From: WHSM01 sp050701635
GTDB lineage: Bacteria; Actinomycetota; Actinomycetes; Mycobacteriales; Micromonosporaceae
Direction: 5' to 3'
Assembly (NCBI GenBank): GCA_050701635.1
Contig: JBOGDF010000011.1
Span: forward strand, 1-33,265
Length of the DNA: 33,265 bases
Shown here: positions 1 through 7,174 of the stretch, piece by piece
Position numbering within the stretch: position 1 is the first letter of the stretch
Layout: each line of letters opens with the position of its first letter
Translations under genes and position numbers: made by a program
Notes under the pieces: generated by a model
The model's input: only the letters and a program-made list of their open reading frames with translations
The model's database searches: none
Told to the model about the DNA's origin: nothing

Positions 1-1
1 G

Positions 2-511
2 GGCGGCCCAGGCGGCGGTGCCGGTGGCGATTCCGGCGCGCGGCCGGGCGGCGGCCCCGGCACCCCTCCGCCACGTCCGGGCGCACCCGGTGTTCCGGGG
101 GGCGGCGGACCGGGTGGACCCGGCGGACCCGGCGAGGCCTCACCGGGAGGCCATCCACCGCGTGGCCACGGTGGCGTCTATCCGCCCGGCGCCGGCGCGG
201 GAGGCGGTGGCGGTGGCGGTGGAGCCGGACGTTCGCGCCGCAGGCTGGAACGGGGCGAGTGGATGGAGGGGGCAGCGGGGCGGGCGAATCCGGCCGGTGG
301 TGTGCTCGGCGGCGAACCGACGCGGCGGCAGTCGTGGGACCACCCCACCTCTAAGCTGACGCCCCAGGCCAGGCCCACCAAGGAGGATGCCGATCCCGAC
401 GTGTTGCCGGATCCGCAGAAGGTGCGGGAGACCGGGCGCAAACTCAACGCCGAGTACCGCAATCCCGACGGTGCGCAGGTCAGCTTCAAGTTCCGGGGGT
501 CTCGTGGCTAG
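2..511 (+). CDS. C-terminal part of a Gly/Pro-rich protein, probably type VII secretion-associated
   Basis: The reading frame is open from the window edge to TAG at 509-511, so the 5' end is missing. The first 80 or so residues are almost entirely Gly, Pro, Ala and Arg in low-complexity runs. They are followed by a charged, more ordinary tail of about 80 residues rich in Glu, Lys, Asp and Pro that ends in Phe-Lys-Phe-Arg-Gly. I do not recognise a domain in the visible part. Its stop overlaps the GTG start of the mycosin gene, so the two are translationally coupled. Mycosins belong to type VII (ESX) loci, and Gly/Pro-rich proteins are frequent among ESX substrates and accessory proteins. That role is inferred from the neighbour, not from a motif. 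Confidence 0.6.
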   Translation, partial: GGPGGGAGGDSGARPGGGPGTPPPRPGAPGVPGGGGPGGPGGPGEASPGGHPPRGHGGVYPPGAGAGGGGGGGGAGRSRRRLERGEWMEGAAGRANPAGGVLGGEPTRRQSWDHPTSKLTPQARPTKEDADPDVLPDPQKVRETGRKLNAEYRNPDGAQVSFKFRGSRG

Positions 512-1667
512 TGCTCCCAGCCGGCCCGCACCGGCGCGGTGGTGGTCACTACTGGCAGCGGCGCTGTTCACTGTCGTGCTCACCGCAGCCCCTGCGCCGG
601 CACTCGCCGACGACATCCGCGACCAGCAGTGGCACCTGGACTACCTCCGGGTGAGCGAGCTGCACAAGATCACCCAGGGCGAAGGCGTCACCGTCGCAGT
701 GATCGACAGCGGTGTCGACGCATCGCACCCCGACCTGGCCGGCAACGTGCTTCCCGGTACCGAGATTCCAGACAAGGGCGGTGACGGCCGCACTGACACG
801 TATGGGCACGGCACCGGGATGGCCTCACTCGTCGCCGGACACGGCCACGGTCAGGGAAACCGGGACGGCGTGCTCGGGATAGCTCCGAAAGCCAAGATCC
901 TTCCGGTTCGGGTGCCGGTCGGGACGGGCGAGGTGACGCCGCCGGACGAGACCGCCAAAGCCATCGACTGGGCAGTCGACAAAGGCGCGAAGGTCATCAA
1001 CCTCTCATATCTGGATGCCACATCGCACCACCTGACCGAGGCCGTGGAGTCCGCGCTCGACCAAGGCGTTGTGATTGTGAACTCGGCAGGCAACGTCTCG
1101 CAGGGCGACAAGGAGATCCTTGGCATCGGTCTCGTTCCCGGAGTGGTTGTAGTTTCCGGCACCGATTTCCGGGGCAACTTTTCGACGAACTCGGTCGCTG
1201 GCGCCGAGGTATGCGTGGCGGCACCGATGGAGAAGGTGATGGCCGCCGGCGCCGGCAAGTTCGGCACCTACGACAACGGGAGCGGCACCAGTAACTCGGC
1301 GGCGCTGGTGTCGGGGGCGGCGGCGTTGGTGTTCTCGAAGTACCCCGACATCGACGGCAACAACGTGATCAACCGGCTGATCAGCACCGCCGACGACAGG
1401 GGCCCCGAGGGCCGGGACGAGGAGTACGGCTACGGCGTGATCGACCCGCTCGCCGCGCTCACCAGCGACGTACCCGAGGTCGACGCCAACCCGCTGATCG
1501 ACCCACCGTCACAGCCCAGCGTGCCGCCCACCGGCCGAGCCAACTCCAAGGCCCCCGCCGACGAGCCGGGATCCTCACCCGGCGCCCGCGCCGCCTTCAT
1601 CGCCATCGCACTGCTGGTCATCGCCGGTGGTGCGTACCTCCTGCTGCGACTCGCCAACCGGGACTAG
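504..1667 (+). CDS. mycP: Type VII secretion-associated serine protease (mycosin)
   Basis: This is a 387-residue membrane-anchored subtilisin-like (S8) protease of the mycosin type, which acts on the outer face of the membrane as a component of ESX secretion systems. I chose GTG at 504 because it follows a GGGGG ribosome site (495-499), overlaps the upstream stop, and leaves a clean signal peptide (hydrophobic residues 13-35, Ala-Leu-Ala before Asp-Asp). The upstream ATG at 387 would add non-secretory residues. The catalytic residues are visible: D68 in VAVIDSGVD, H102 in GHGTG, oxyanion N197 in NSAGN and S263 in GSGTSNSAA. A Pro/Ser-rich linker leads to a C-terminal transmembrane helix at about 362-382 with a short RLANRD tail. 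The order signal peptide, protease, linker, membrane anchor is diagnostic of mycosins. The gene converges on the methyltransferase at 1766. Confidence 0.9.
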   Translation: MASAPSRPAPARWWSLLAAALFTVVLTAAPAPALADDIRDQQWHLDYLRVSELHKITQGEGVTVAVIDSGVDASHPDLAGNVLPGTEIPDKGGDGRTDTYGHGTGMASLVAGHGHGQGNRDGVLGIAPKAKILPVRVPVGTGEVTPPDETAKAIDWAVDKGAKVINLSYLDATSHHLTEAVESALDQGVVIVNSAGNVSQGDKEILGIGLVPGVVVVSGTDFRGNFSTNSVAGAEVCVAAPMEKVMAAGAGKFGTYDNGSGTSNSAALVSGAAALVFSKYPDIDGNNVINRLISTADDRGPEGRDEEYGYGVIDPLAALTSDVPEVDANPLIDPPSQPSVPPTGRANSKAPADEPGSSPGARAAFIAIALLVIAGGAYLLLRLANRD

Positions 1668-1765
1668 AGCCTGTCCTGTGGATCTTCAGCCGGCTGCGAC
1701 GGGTGCCAGGGGACGACCGGCAAATGGGTTCGGCGCGGCCGACCAGCGAGTTGTTCAGCAGACTC

Positions 1766-2521
1766 CTAGCGCGGCAGGAGGGTGCCGCCGACGAACTGGA
1801 CCACGCCGTGGATCTGCTGCCGTACGGCGCCGAATCCGCGGTCGGCCAGCGCGCCGGTGATCTCGTCGGGGCCGAACATCCGGATCCCGCTGGCGCCGGC
1901 GAGCACTGAGGAGACCTCGCGTACCACCCCTGGGCCGCGGCCGCAGGAGACCATCAGCGCCACCCGCCCGCCGGGCCGCAGCACGGTCGCGATCCGGTCC
2001 AGCACCCGGTACGGCTCGGCGAACAGGTGCAGCGCCGCGAAGCAGCACACCGCGTCCAGCGACCCCGCCCGGAACGGCAGCTCGGTGGCGTCCGCGCGCA
2101 GGTAGCCGACGTTGTCGGCGGTGGTGTCGCGTACCGCCCGGCGCAGCATGGTGGTCGACGCGTCGAGCCCGATCGCGAGGCCGTCCTCGCCCACCACGGG
2201 GGCGAAGACGCGGGTGAAGTTGCCGGGGCCGCAGGCGATGTCGAGCACCACGTCGCCCCGCCCGAGCGCCAGGTAGTCCCGGGCGATCGCGCGTTCACCG
2301 GCCATGGTGGGGCCGACCACGCCCTTCGCGAGCTGTCCCAGCGCGGGTCGCCAGTAACGCTCGTACACCTCGGGGATCCAGCCGGAGACCATCAGCGACT
2401 GGGCGAAGCTCCGCTGCCCCTCGGGGGCGTCGCCCAGCAGGTCGAGGTAGCCCTGGGAGGTGTCGGGAGCCTCCTGCGCGGGCTGCAGCAAAGCACCCAG
2501 CCGGGACAGCGCGGTGCTCAT
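1766..2521 (-). CDS. Class I SAM-dependent methyltransferase
   Basis: The 251-residue protein has a seven-strand Rossmann methyltransferase core. Motif I is VLDIACGPGNFTR at about residues 92-104, followed by an acidic GLDAS segment and a LRADATELPF motif that would contact the adenine. This pattern is typical of UbiE/MenG-like and small-molecule methyltransferases; the acceptor cannot be read from sequence. The ATG (2521-2519) overlaps the TGA of the hydrolase-synthetase fusion by one base (TGATG), so it is the third gene of an operon with the SDR and the fusion. An N-terminal extension of about 60 residues contains a conserved-looking WIPEVYERYWRPAL stretch, which suggests a specific lipid or polyketide-like subfamily. 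A role in modifying the acyl product of the fusion is inference. Confidence 0.85.
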   Translation of the reverse strand: MSTALSRLGALLQPAQEAPDTSQGYLDLLGDAPEGQRSFAQSLMVSGWIPEVYERYWRPALGQLAKGVVGPTMAGERAIARDYLALGRGDVVLDIACGPGNFTRVFAPVVGEDGLAIGLDASTTMLRRAVRDTTADNVGYLRADATELPFRAGSLDAVCCFAALHLFAEPYRVLDRIATVLRPGGRVALMVSCGRGPGVVREVSSVLAGASGIRMFGPDEITGALADRGFGAVRQQIHGVVQFVGGTLLPR

Positions 2522-5463
2522 CACGAGACCGTCGCGGCCAGCTTGGCGGCGCCGACCGCGTCGAGCGGGAGGTAGCGGTCGGTGTCGGGATCCAGGAACC
2601 ACACCGGGCGGCGGGCCGTACCGGGACGGATGCCCTTGGCCCGCAGCTCCCGCCGGATCGGCCGGTACCAGGTGGTGAGCGGGATCTGGTCGACCACCCG
2701 GATCACCTCGGGCCGGTCGGGGCCCAGCGGCGCCAGCGCGGCATCGAGCTGTTCGGCGCGCAGCCGCTGCCCCCGGCGCAGCGTCACCGCCGCCACCACG
2801 TGCTCGGCGCCGGGCGTACCGAGCCCGTACGCGGAGACCAGGCCCACGGCGTCCAGCTCGCCCAGGGCGTCCTCGATCGGCACCGTGGGCACCGCACCAC
2901 GGTCGGTACGCACCAGCCCCGACACGTGGTCGACCAGCCAGTAGTCGCCGTCGGCGTCCCGTACGAACAGCGAGCCGGTGGCCAGCCAGGCGTCGTCCGG
3001 GCGGAACAGGCCACGCAACGGGGTACGCCGCAGCGCGCCGCGACCGTGCTCCACCTTCGCCAGCAGCATCCCGGTCTCGCCGGGCCGGCACGGCACCGCG
3101 AATCCGTCGCTGCCCTGCACGATCTGGCCGGAGGCGGCGTCGTACTGGGCGAGCCGTACCTCGGCGCTGCCGGGCAGCGGCCGGCCCTTGGCCCCGACCT
3201 TCTCCCCCGACAGGTTGACCAGCACCACGTCCTCCTCGGTGGAGGCGAAGAACTCCAGCACGGTGGCGGGCGAGAACCGGCGCTCCAGCCGGCGCCACAG
3301 CCCCTTCGGCATGCCGGAGCCCATGAACAGCCGTACCGGGTGGTCGTGCTCGGCGGGGCTGGTCGGCGACGCGCTCAGCGGGTCCAGCAGATTCCAGGTG
3401 TACGACACCACGGTGATGCCGTAGCGGCGTACCTCCTCCCAGAAGGTCTCCGGGTGGTAGTTGGTGGTCAGCGCCAGCCGGGAGCCGCCGGCGATCGCGC
3501 CGCCGATGCCGTTCAACAAACCCGACGGGTGGTACGCCGGCGTCAGGCTGTACACCGTGTCGGCCGACGAGAGCGCCGCCGCCGACGCGGTGCCGAACGC
3601 CGAGACCGCCCACCGCCGGTTGGTGATCCGGGCGGTACGGGTGGCCTCGCCGTCGCCGGTGAACAGCACGAACGCGAGATCTTGCGCCTGACCCGGGTTG
3701 GCGGCGTACCAGCCGGGCAGCGCCACCTCGGCGGGGTCGATCCGCTCCAGGTCGGTGAGCCCGAAGCCGAGCTCGCGCGGTTCACCGCCGCCACCGAGCA
3801 CCAGGACCGGTACGCCGTCCACCTTGGTCGCCAGCTCGCCGTGCTCCGGGTCGGCGATGATCCGGCTCACCTGACCCAGCTCGGCTTCCCGCGCGGTCGG
3901 CCCGTCCGGCCGCATCAGCACCCCGACGGCACCCAGCCGGTTGATCGCCACCAGTACGGCCAGCGCGCTGGGGCGGGTGCCCATCAGCACGCCCACGTGG
4001 TCGCCCTGGCGTACCCCGACGGAGGTGAGGCCGGCGACGATGTTGTCGATCCGGTGTTTCGCGGCGGCGTACGTGTGGCCGCGTCCGTCGAAGACGAAGA
4101 AGGTGTCGTCCGGCCGGTGCTCGGCATTTTCGTCCAGCACCAGCCCGATCGAGATCCGGGTGTCCGGGCGTACGTGTTCCAGCCGGCGCAGCCGGGGCAG
4201 TTGGCGTACCGCCTCCTCGGTGAGCAGCCCGACCGTCTTCGCGGTGGCGCTGACCGCGCCGACCACGCCCTGGGCCAGCCCGAGCCCCACCTCGGCGGCG
4301 GTACGCAGGGTATGGCCGATGCCTTCGGTCACGGTCGGCTCGGGGACGTCGGCGGCGATCGGCGCCACGTCGGGCCGCTCGCCCAGCCCGTCCAGCCAGC
4401 GCGCCCAGCCCGCCACGGTGGGCCAGCTGACCTCGGCCGCCTTGCTGCCGACCACCATCCCGAAGTGCCCCACCGGCATGGTCTTCTCGTACGCGTCCGC
4501 GTGCGGCGCCGCGCGCCGGATCGCGCGTACCGCCGCCGGTACGGCGATCGAGTCGGCGTCGCCGACGAAGCACAGCACCGGGCAGGTCAGGTCGGCCAGC
4601 GTCACCATCCGGTCGTTGACCACGAACCCGCCGGAGAGCATCCGGTTGTGCGCCACGAACTGCTTCACCAGGTCGCGGATCGCCGGCCCCGGGTAGGCCA
4701 CCCAGCCGTCCTGCATCAGGAACTGCCGCTGCCGTTCCCGGGGCAACAGCGCCTCCCGGTTGTGCAGCTGCAGTACGAAGTCGAGCTGCTGGCGTACGGT
4801 CTTGCCGGGGTCGAGCATCCGGAAGCCGTTGCGTACCGCCCAGGCGGGCAGGTAGCGCTGCGCCAGCACCGAGTTGACCACCAGGTCGATGCCCTTGATC
4901 GCCAGATCCTCCGGCAGCCCGAACGGCAGCTGCCCGCGTACGTCCACCGGGCTGCCGAAGGTGACGATGCTGGACACGCCCTCGGCCCGGCGGTACGCCG
5001 CCGCCTGGTAGCAGAACATCCCGCCCTGCGAATACCCCGCCAGGTGTACGTCGCGCCCGGTCGCCGCCCGTACCTCGTCGACCGCCTGACTGACCGCCAG
5101 GATGTGGTCGGTGAGCGTACGCTCCAGCCCACCTTCCTCCCGCTCCGGAGCGCCGAAGTCGACCACCCACGGGTCGATCCCGGCGCCGTCCAGGATCCGC
5201 ACCGCGCTGACCTCGACGGAGACGTCGTACACCTCCGTGGAGACCATCAGCGGCGGCACCATCAGCACCACCGGGCGGTCGGCCTGCGGCTGGTCGGCGA
5301 AGTAGTGCCGCAGCCGGTACGTGGCGTGCCGCTCCACCACGTCGTACGGGGCGGACTCCTCCTCCACCGCGAGCCCGCCCTGCCAGGCGACCTCGAGCGC
5401 GTTGCGCGCGGTGGCCCCCATCCGCTCCGCGATCCGGGCGAACGCCCGTGGTGAGAGGTCCAT
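2521..5463 (-). CDS. PhaC-like alpha/beta hydrolase fused to an AMP-binding acyl-CoA synthetase-like domain
   Basis: The 980-residue protein has two modules. Residues 1 to about 360 form an alpha/beta hydrolase related to poly(3-hydroxyalkanoate) synthases. The nucleophile motif is GYSQGG (S145), so a Ser replaces the Cys of true PHA synthases; the acid is in GDADS and the base in GHFGMVVG. From about residue 400 to the end lies an ANL-superfamily adenylate-forming domain. Its hallmark motifs are eroded. The P-loop normally written SGTTGxPK reads TGDGEATRTARI, the TGD motif reads ATGSLF, and the C-terminal catalytic lysine region reads PLTTWYRPIRREL with Arg where Lys is expected. The STEE core motif is retained. 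Adenylation may therefore be lost or altered, and the module may bind rather than activate acyl groups. ATG at 5463 follows an AGGGG site. The gene lies 45 bp downstream of the SDR and is coupled to the methyltransferase. Confidence 0.85.
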   Translation of the reverse strand: MDLSPRAFARIAERMGATARNALEVAWQGGLAVEEESAPYDVVERHATYRLRHYFADQPQADRPVVLMVPPLMVSTEVYDVSVEVSAVRILDGAGIDPWVVDFGAPEREEGGLERTLTDHILAVSQAVDEVRAATGRDVHLAGYSQGGMFCYQAAAYRRAEGVSSIVTFGSPVDVRGQLPFGLPEDLAIKGIDLVVNSVLAQRYLPAWAVRNGFRMLDPGKTVRQQLDFVLQLHNREALLPRERQRQFLMQDGWVAYPGPAIRDLVKQFVAHNRMLSGGFVVNDRMVTLADLTCPVLCFVGDADSIAVPAAVRAIRRAAPHADAYEKTMPVGHFGMVVGSKAAEVSWPTVAGWARWLDGLGERPDVAPIAADVPEPTVTEGIGHTLRTAAEVGLGLAQGVVGAVSATAKTVGLLTEEAVRQLPRLRRLEHVRPDTRISIGLVLDENAEHRPDDTFFVFDGRGHTYAAAKHRIDNIVAGLTSVGVRQGDHVGVLMGTRPSALAVLVAINRLGAVGVLMRPDGPTAREAELGQVSRIIADPEHGELATKVDGVPVLVLGGGGEPRELGFGLTDLERIDPAEVALPGWYAANPGQAQDLAFVLFTGDGEATRTARITNRRWAVSAFGTASAAALSSADTVYSLTPAYHPSGLLNGIGGAIAGGSRLALTTNYHPETFWEEVRRYGITVVSYTWNLLDPLSASPTSPAEHDHPVRLFMGSGMPKGLWRRLERRFSPATVLEFFASTEEDVVLVNLSGEKVGAKGRPLPGSAEVRLAQYDAASGQIVQGSDGFAVPCRPGETGMLLAKVEHGRGALRRTPLRGLFRPDDAWLATGSLFVRDADGDYWLVDHVSGLVRTDRGAVPTVPIEDALGELDAVGLVSAYGLGTPGAEHVVAAVTLRRGQRLRAEQLDAALAPLGPDRPEVIRVVDQIPLTTWYRPIRRELRAKGIRPGTARRPVWFLDPDTDRYLPLDAVGAAKLAATVS

Positions 5464-5508
5464 CCCGCCCCTTACGAATGCCAGCCCCGACCGGCCGTGG
5501 TGATCAGC

Positions 5509-6375
5509 CTAGTGCTCGGGACGGGGCTCCGGCTGTGGGGCGTGGGCCTGAGTCTGCCGGCCGAGCGCCGCGATCTCGGCTTCCATCTGCGGCACCAGGG
5601 TGCGCGCCTGGCGCCCGATCAGGTAGTCGGCGACCGGGCTGACCAGCAGCGCCCGGGCGGCGTTGACCAGCGCGACCGAGCGCGGCACGTACACCCGGCG
5701 GGAGCGCTTCTCGATGCCGCGCACGATCGACGCGGCGCACTTCTCGACCGTGGTCAGCGTGTTCGCCGGCCACGGCAGCTTGCCGCGCAGCGCCCCGAAG
5801 GTGGGCAGGTCCTGCTCGGCGGCCCGCACCATGTCGGTGTCGATCCAGGACGGGTGGCAGGTGCCGACCTGCACCCCGTACGGGCGCATCTCGTGGCGTA
5901 CCGCGTGGCCGAGCGACTCCACGCCGGCCTTGCTGGCGGCGTACGCGGCGAGCCCCGGCATCGGGGTGTACGTGGCGAGCGAGGCGACGATCAGCGCGTA
6001 CCCCCGGCGCTCCTTCAGGTACGGCAGCGTCGCCCGCAGGGTACGGAACACGCCGGTCAGGTTGATGTCGATCACCCGGGCGAACGCCTCGGGGTCGGCG
6101 ATCCGCACCGTCGCGTAGCTGGCGATGCCGGCGTTGGCGAGCACCGCGTCGATGCCGCCGAAGCGCTCCATGGTGCCGGCCACGGCGGCGTCCAGCGAGC
6201 CGGAGTCGGTGACGTCGGCGGTGAACCAGCAGTGCTGCTCCCCCAGCTCTGTGGCGAGCTTCTCCAGCAGCTCGGGCTCCAGCCCGACCAGCGAGATCCG
6301 GTGCCCCTTGGCGGCGAGCAGCCGCGCCGTGTGGGCTCCGATGCCACGCGCCGCGCCAGTGATCAGTACGTCCAT
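5509..6375 (-). CDS. Short-chain dehydrogenase/reductase (SDR)
   Basis: This is a 288-residue classical SDR that would oxidise or reduce a hydroxy/keto group using NAD(P)(H). The cofactor motif TGAARGIG is at residues 6-13, NAG at 81-83, catalytic S132, and YAASK with Y145 and K149. The start at 6375 is supported by a GGGAGG ribosome site at 6381-6386; a longer frame to 6420 would read through the operator-like palindrome. The C-terminal extension of about 60 residues (RRVYVPRSVALVNAARALL onwards) is typical of SDRs from mycobacterial and actinobacterial lipid loci. It is the first gene of an operon with the hydrolase-synthetase fusion and the methyltransferase. An ATTAC/GTAAT palindrome sits 25 bp upstream. 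The substrate is unknown, but a 3-oxoacyl or hydroxylipid intermediate fits the neighbours. Confidence 0.88.
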   Translation of the reverse strand: MDVLITGAARGIGAHTARLLAAKGHRISLVGLEPELLEKLATELGEQHCWFTADVTDSGSLDAAVAGTMERFGGIDAVLANAGIASYATVRIADPEAFARVIDINLTGVFRTLRATLPYLKERRGYALIVASLATYTPMPGLAAYAASKAGVESLGHAVRHEMRPYGVQVGTCHPSWIDTDMVRAAEQDLPTFGALRGKLPWPANTLTTVEKCAASIVRGIEKRSRRVYVPRSVALVNAARALLVSPVADYLIGRQARTLVPQMEAEIAALGRQTQAHAPQPEPRPEH

Positions 6376-6399
6376 GTCGACCTCCCGGGTTCGGCGAAT

Positions 6400-6414
6400 A
6401 TTACCCCGAGTAAT
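6400..6414. promoter_or_regulatory. TetR-type operator-like palindrome upstream of the SDR operon
   Basis: The sequence ATTACCCCGAGTAAT has 5-bp perfect outer arms and lies 25 bp upstream of the SDR start. It resembles the sites at 23452, 27595, 27611 and 30524 (TTAC-Y-n4-R-GTAA) but its spacer is one base shorter. It is the only AT-rich stretch in the 106-bp divergent gap, so it probably overlaps the SDR promoter. Binding by the TetR at 29821-30492 is inferred. Confidence 0.5.
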
Positions 6415-6442
6415 AATCACGGGGAAGCGACCTCGCTCACTG

Positions 6443-6478
6443 GGGATGCTCTCGCGCCGACCACAGTGAGAGCATCCC
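6443..6478. repeat. Perfect 11-bp inverted repeat (hairpin) just before the HAD gene start
   Basis: GGGATGCTCTC (6443-6453) pairs perfectly with GAGAGCATCCC (6468-6478) around a 14-base loop. The stem extends by a G-T and a T-A pair to 6441/6480. It ends three bases before the GTG start of the HAD gene, in the place where a ribosome site would be expected. It may be an operator dimer site or an RNA hairpin that controls translation of the HAD gene. A terminator is unlikely because both flanking genes are transcribed away from it. Confidence 0.7.
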
Positions 6479-6481
6479 TAG

Positions 6482-7174
6482 GTGACGCCCCCCGCCACCC
6501 TCATCCTGTGGGACATCGACCGGACGCTGATCGACGTCGGGCAGGTCAGCCACGAAATCTACGCCAGGGCGTTTCTCGACGTAACGAACCAGCCGCTCCA
6601 GGACCTCGCCGACATGACGGGCCGTACCGAGAAGGCGATCCTTCTCGACACGCTGGCTCTGCATGGGGTTCCCGACCCGGAGTCGATGTTCGACAGGTTC
6701 TACGCCGCACTCGCCGAGGCGGCAGATGCGCTACGCGACGAGATGCGCCGCAAAGGCCGCCGCTTGCCCGGCAGCAAGCAGGCGATTGCGGCATTAGCGC
6801 GGGATGGCGTCGTCCAGACCGTGGTCACCGGAAACATCAAGGCGATAGCCATAACGAAGCTCGATGCTTTCGACTTGCGCGAACACCTCGATCTCGACAT
6901 CGGCGGCTACGGCTCCGACGACAGCACCCGGGCGGCCCTGGTTCGTCTTGCCCAGCAACGGGCCGAGCGCAGATACGATCGTGCCTTTGCGCCAGGTCGG
7001 ATCGTGGTGATCGGCGACACGCCTCACGACATGCATGCAGCCCGTGTTGTCGGGGTGCGCGCCGTAGGAGTGGCGACCGGTGGCAGCACCGTTGAGGAGC
7101 TGAGGGCCGCGCAGGCTGACGCGGTCCTGGCGGACCTCACCGACACCCGGGCGCTCGTGACTGCGGTGTTCTAG
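6482..7174 (+). CDS. HAD-superfamily phosphatase (phosphoglycolate phosphatase-like)
   Basis: The 230-residue protein is a haloacid dehalogenase-type hydrolase that would remove phosphate from a small metabolite through an aspartyl-phosphate. Motif I is WDIDRTL with nucleophile D11 and acid D13; Arg replaces the common Gly after the second Asp. Motif II is VVTGN, and motif IV is VIGDTPHDMHAA, with acidic metal ligands. An alpha-helical C1 cap fills residues 18-95. The start is GTG at 6482, preceded by the hairpin at 6443-6478 and by no convincing ribosome site. Its stop and that of the convergent regulator share the CTAG at 7171-7174. Base composition is visibly less GC/GTAC-rich than in the flanking operons, which suggests a separate history. 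The substrate is not evident. Confidence 0.88.
   Translation: MTPPATLILWDIDRTLIDVGQVSHEIYARAFLDVTNQPLQDLADMTGRTEKAILLDTLALHGVPDPESMFDRFYAALAEAADALRDEMRRKGRRLPGSKQAIAALARDGVVQTVVTGNIKAIAITKLDAFDLREHLDLDIGGYGSDDSTRAALVRLAQQRAERRYDRAFAPGRIVVIGDTPHDMHAARVVGVRAVGVATGGSTVEELRAAQADAVLADLTDTRALVTAVF

Noticed and set aside
1..250. Gly/Pro codon runs considered as a tandem DNA repeat
   Set aside because: The GGC/GGT/CCC pattern reflects low-complexity coding sequence in an open frame without a regular repeat unit.
140..616. Minus-strand frame over the Gly/Pro-rich protein and mycosin start
   Set aside because: The plus-strand frame has a coupled start, ribosome site and signal peptide; this frame is a compositional shadow.
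1668..1765. Possible insertion sequence end (GAGCCTGTCCTGTGGATCTT from 1667)
   Set aside because: The string is reminiscent of IS ends in actinomycetes, but there is no partner inverted repeat, target duplication or transposase fragment; the 98-bp gap between convergent genes otherwise shows nothing.
2800..5454. 884-codon open frame on the plus strand
   Set aside because: It lies entirely antisense to the hydrolase-synthetase fusion, has Gln/Arg/His/Val-rich composition without motifs, and is the expected third-position shadow in very GC-rich DNA.
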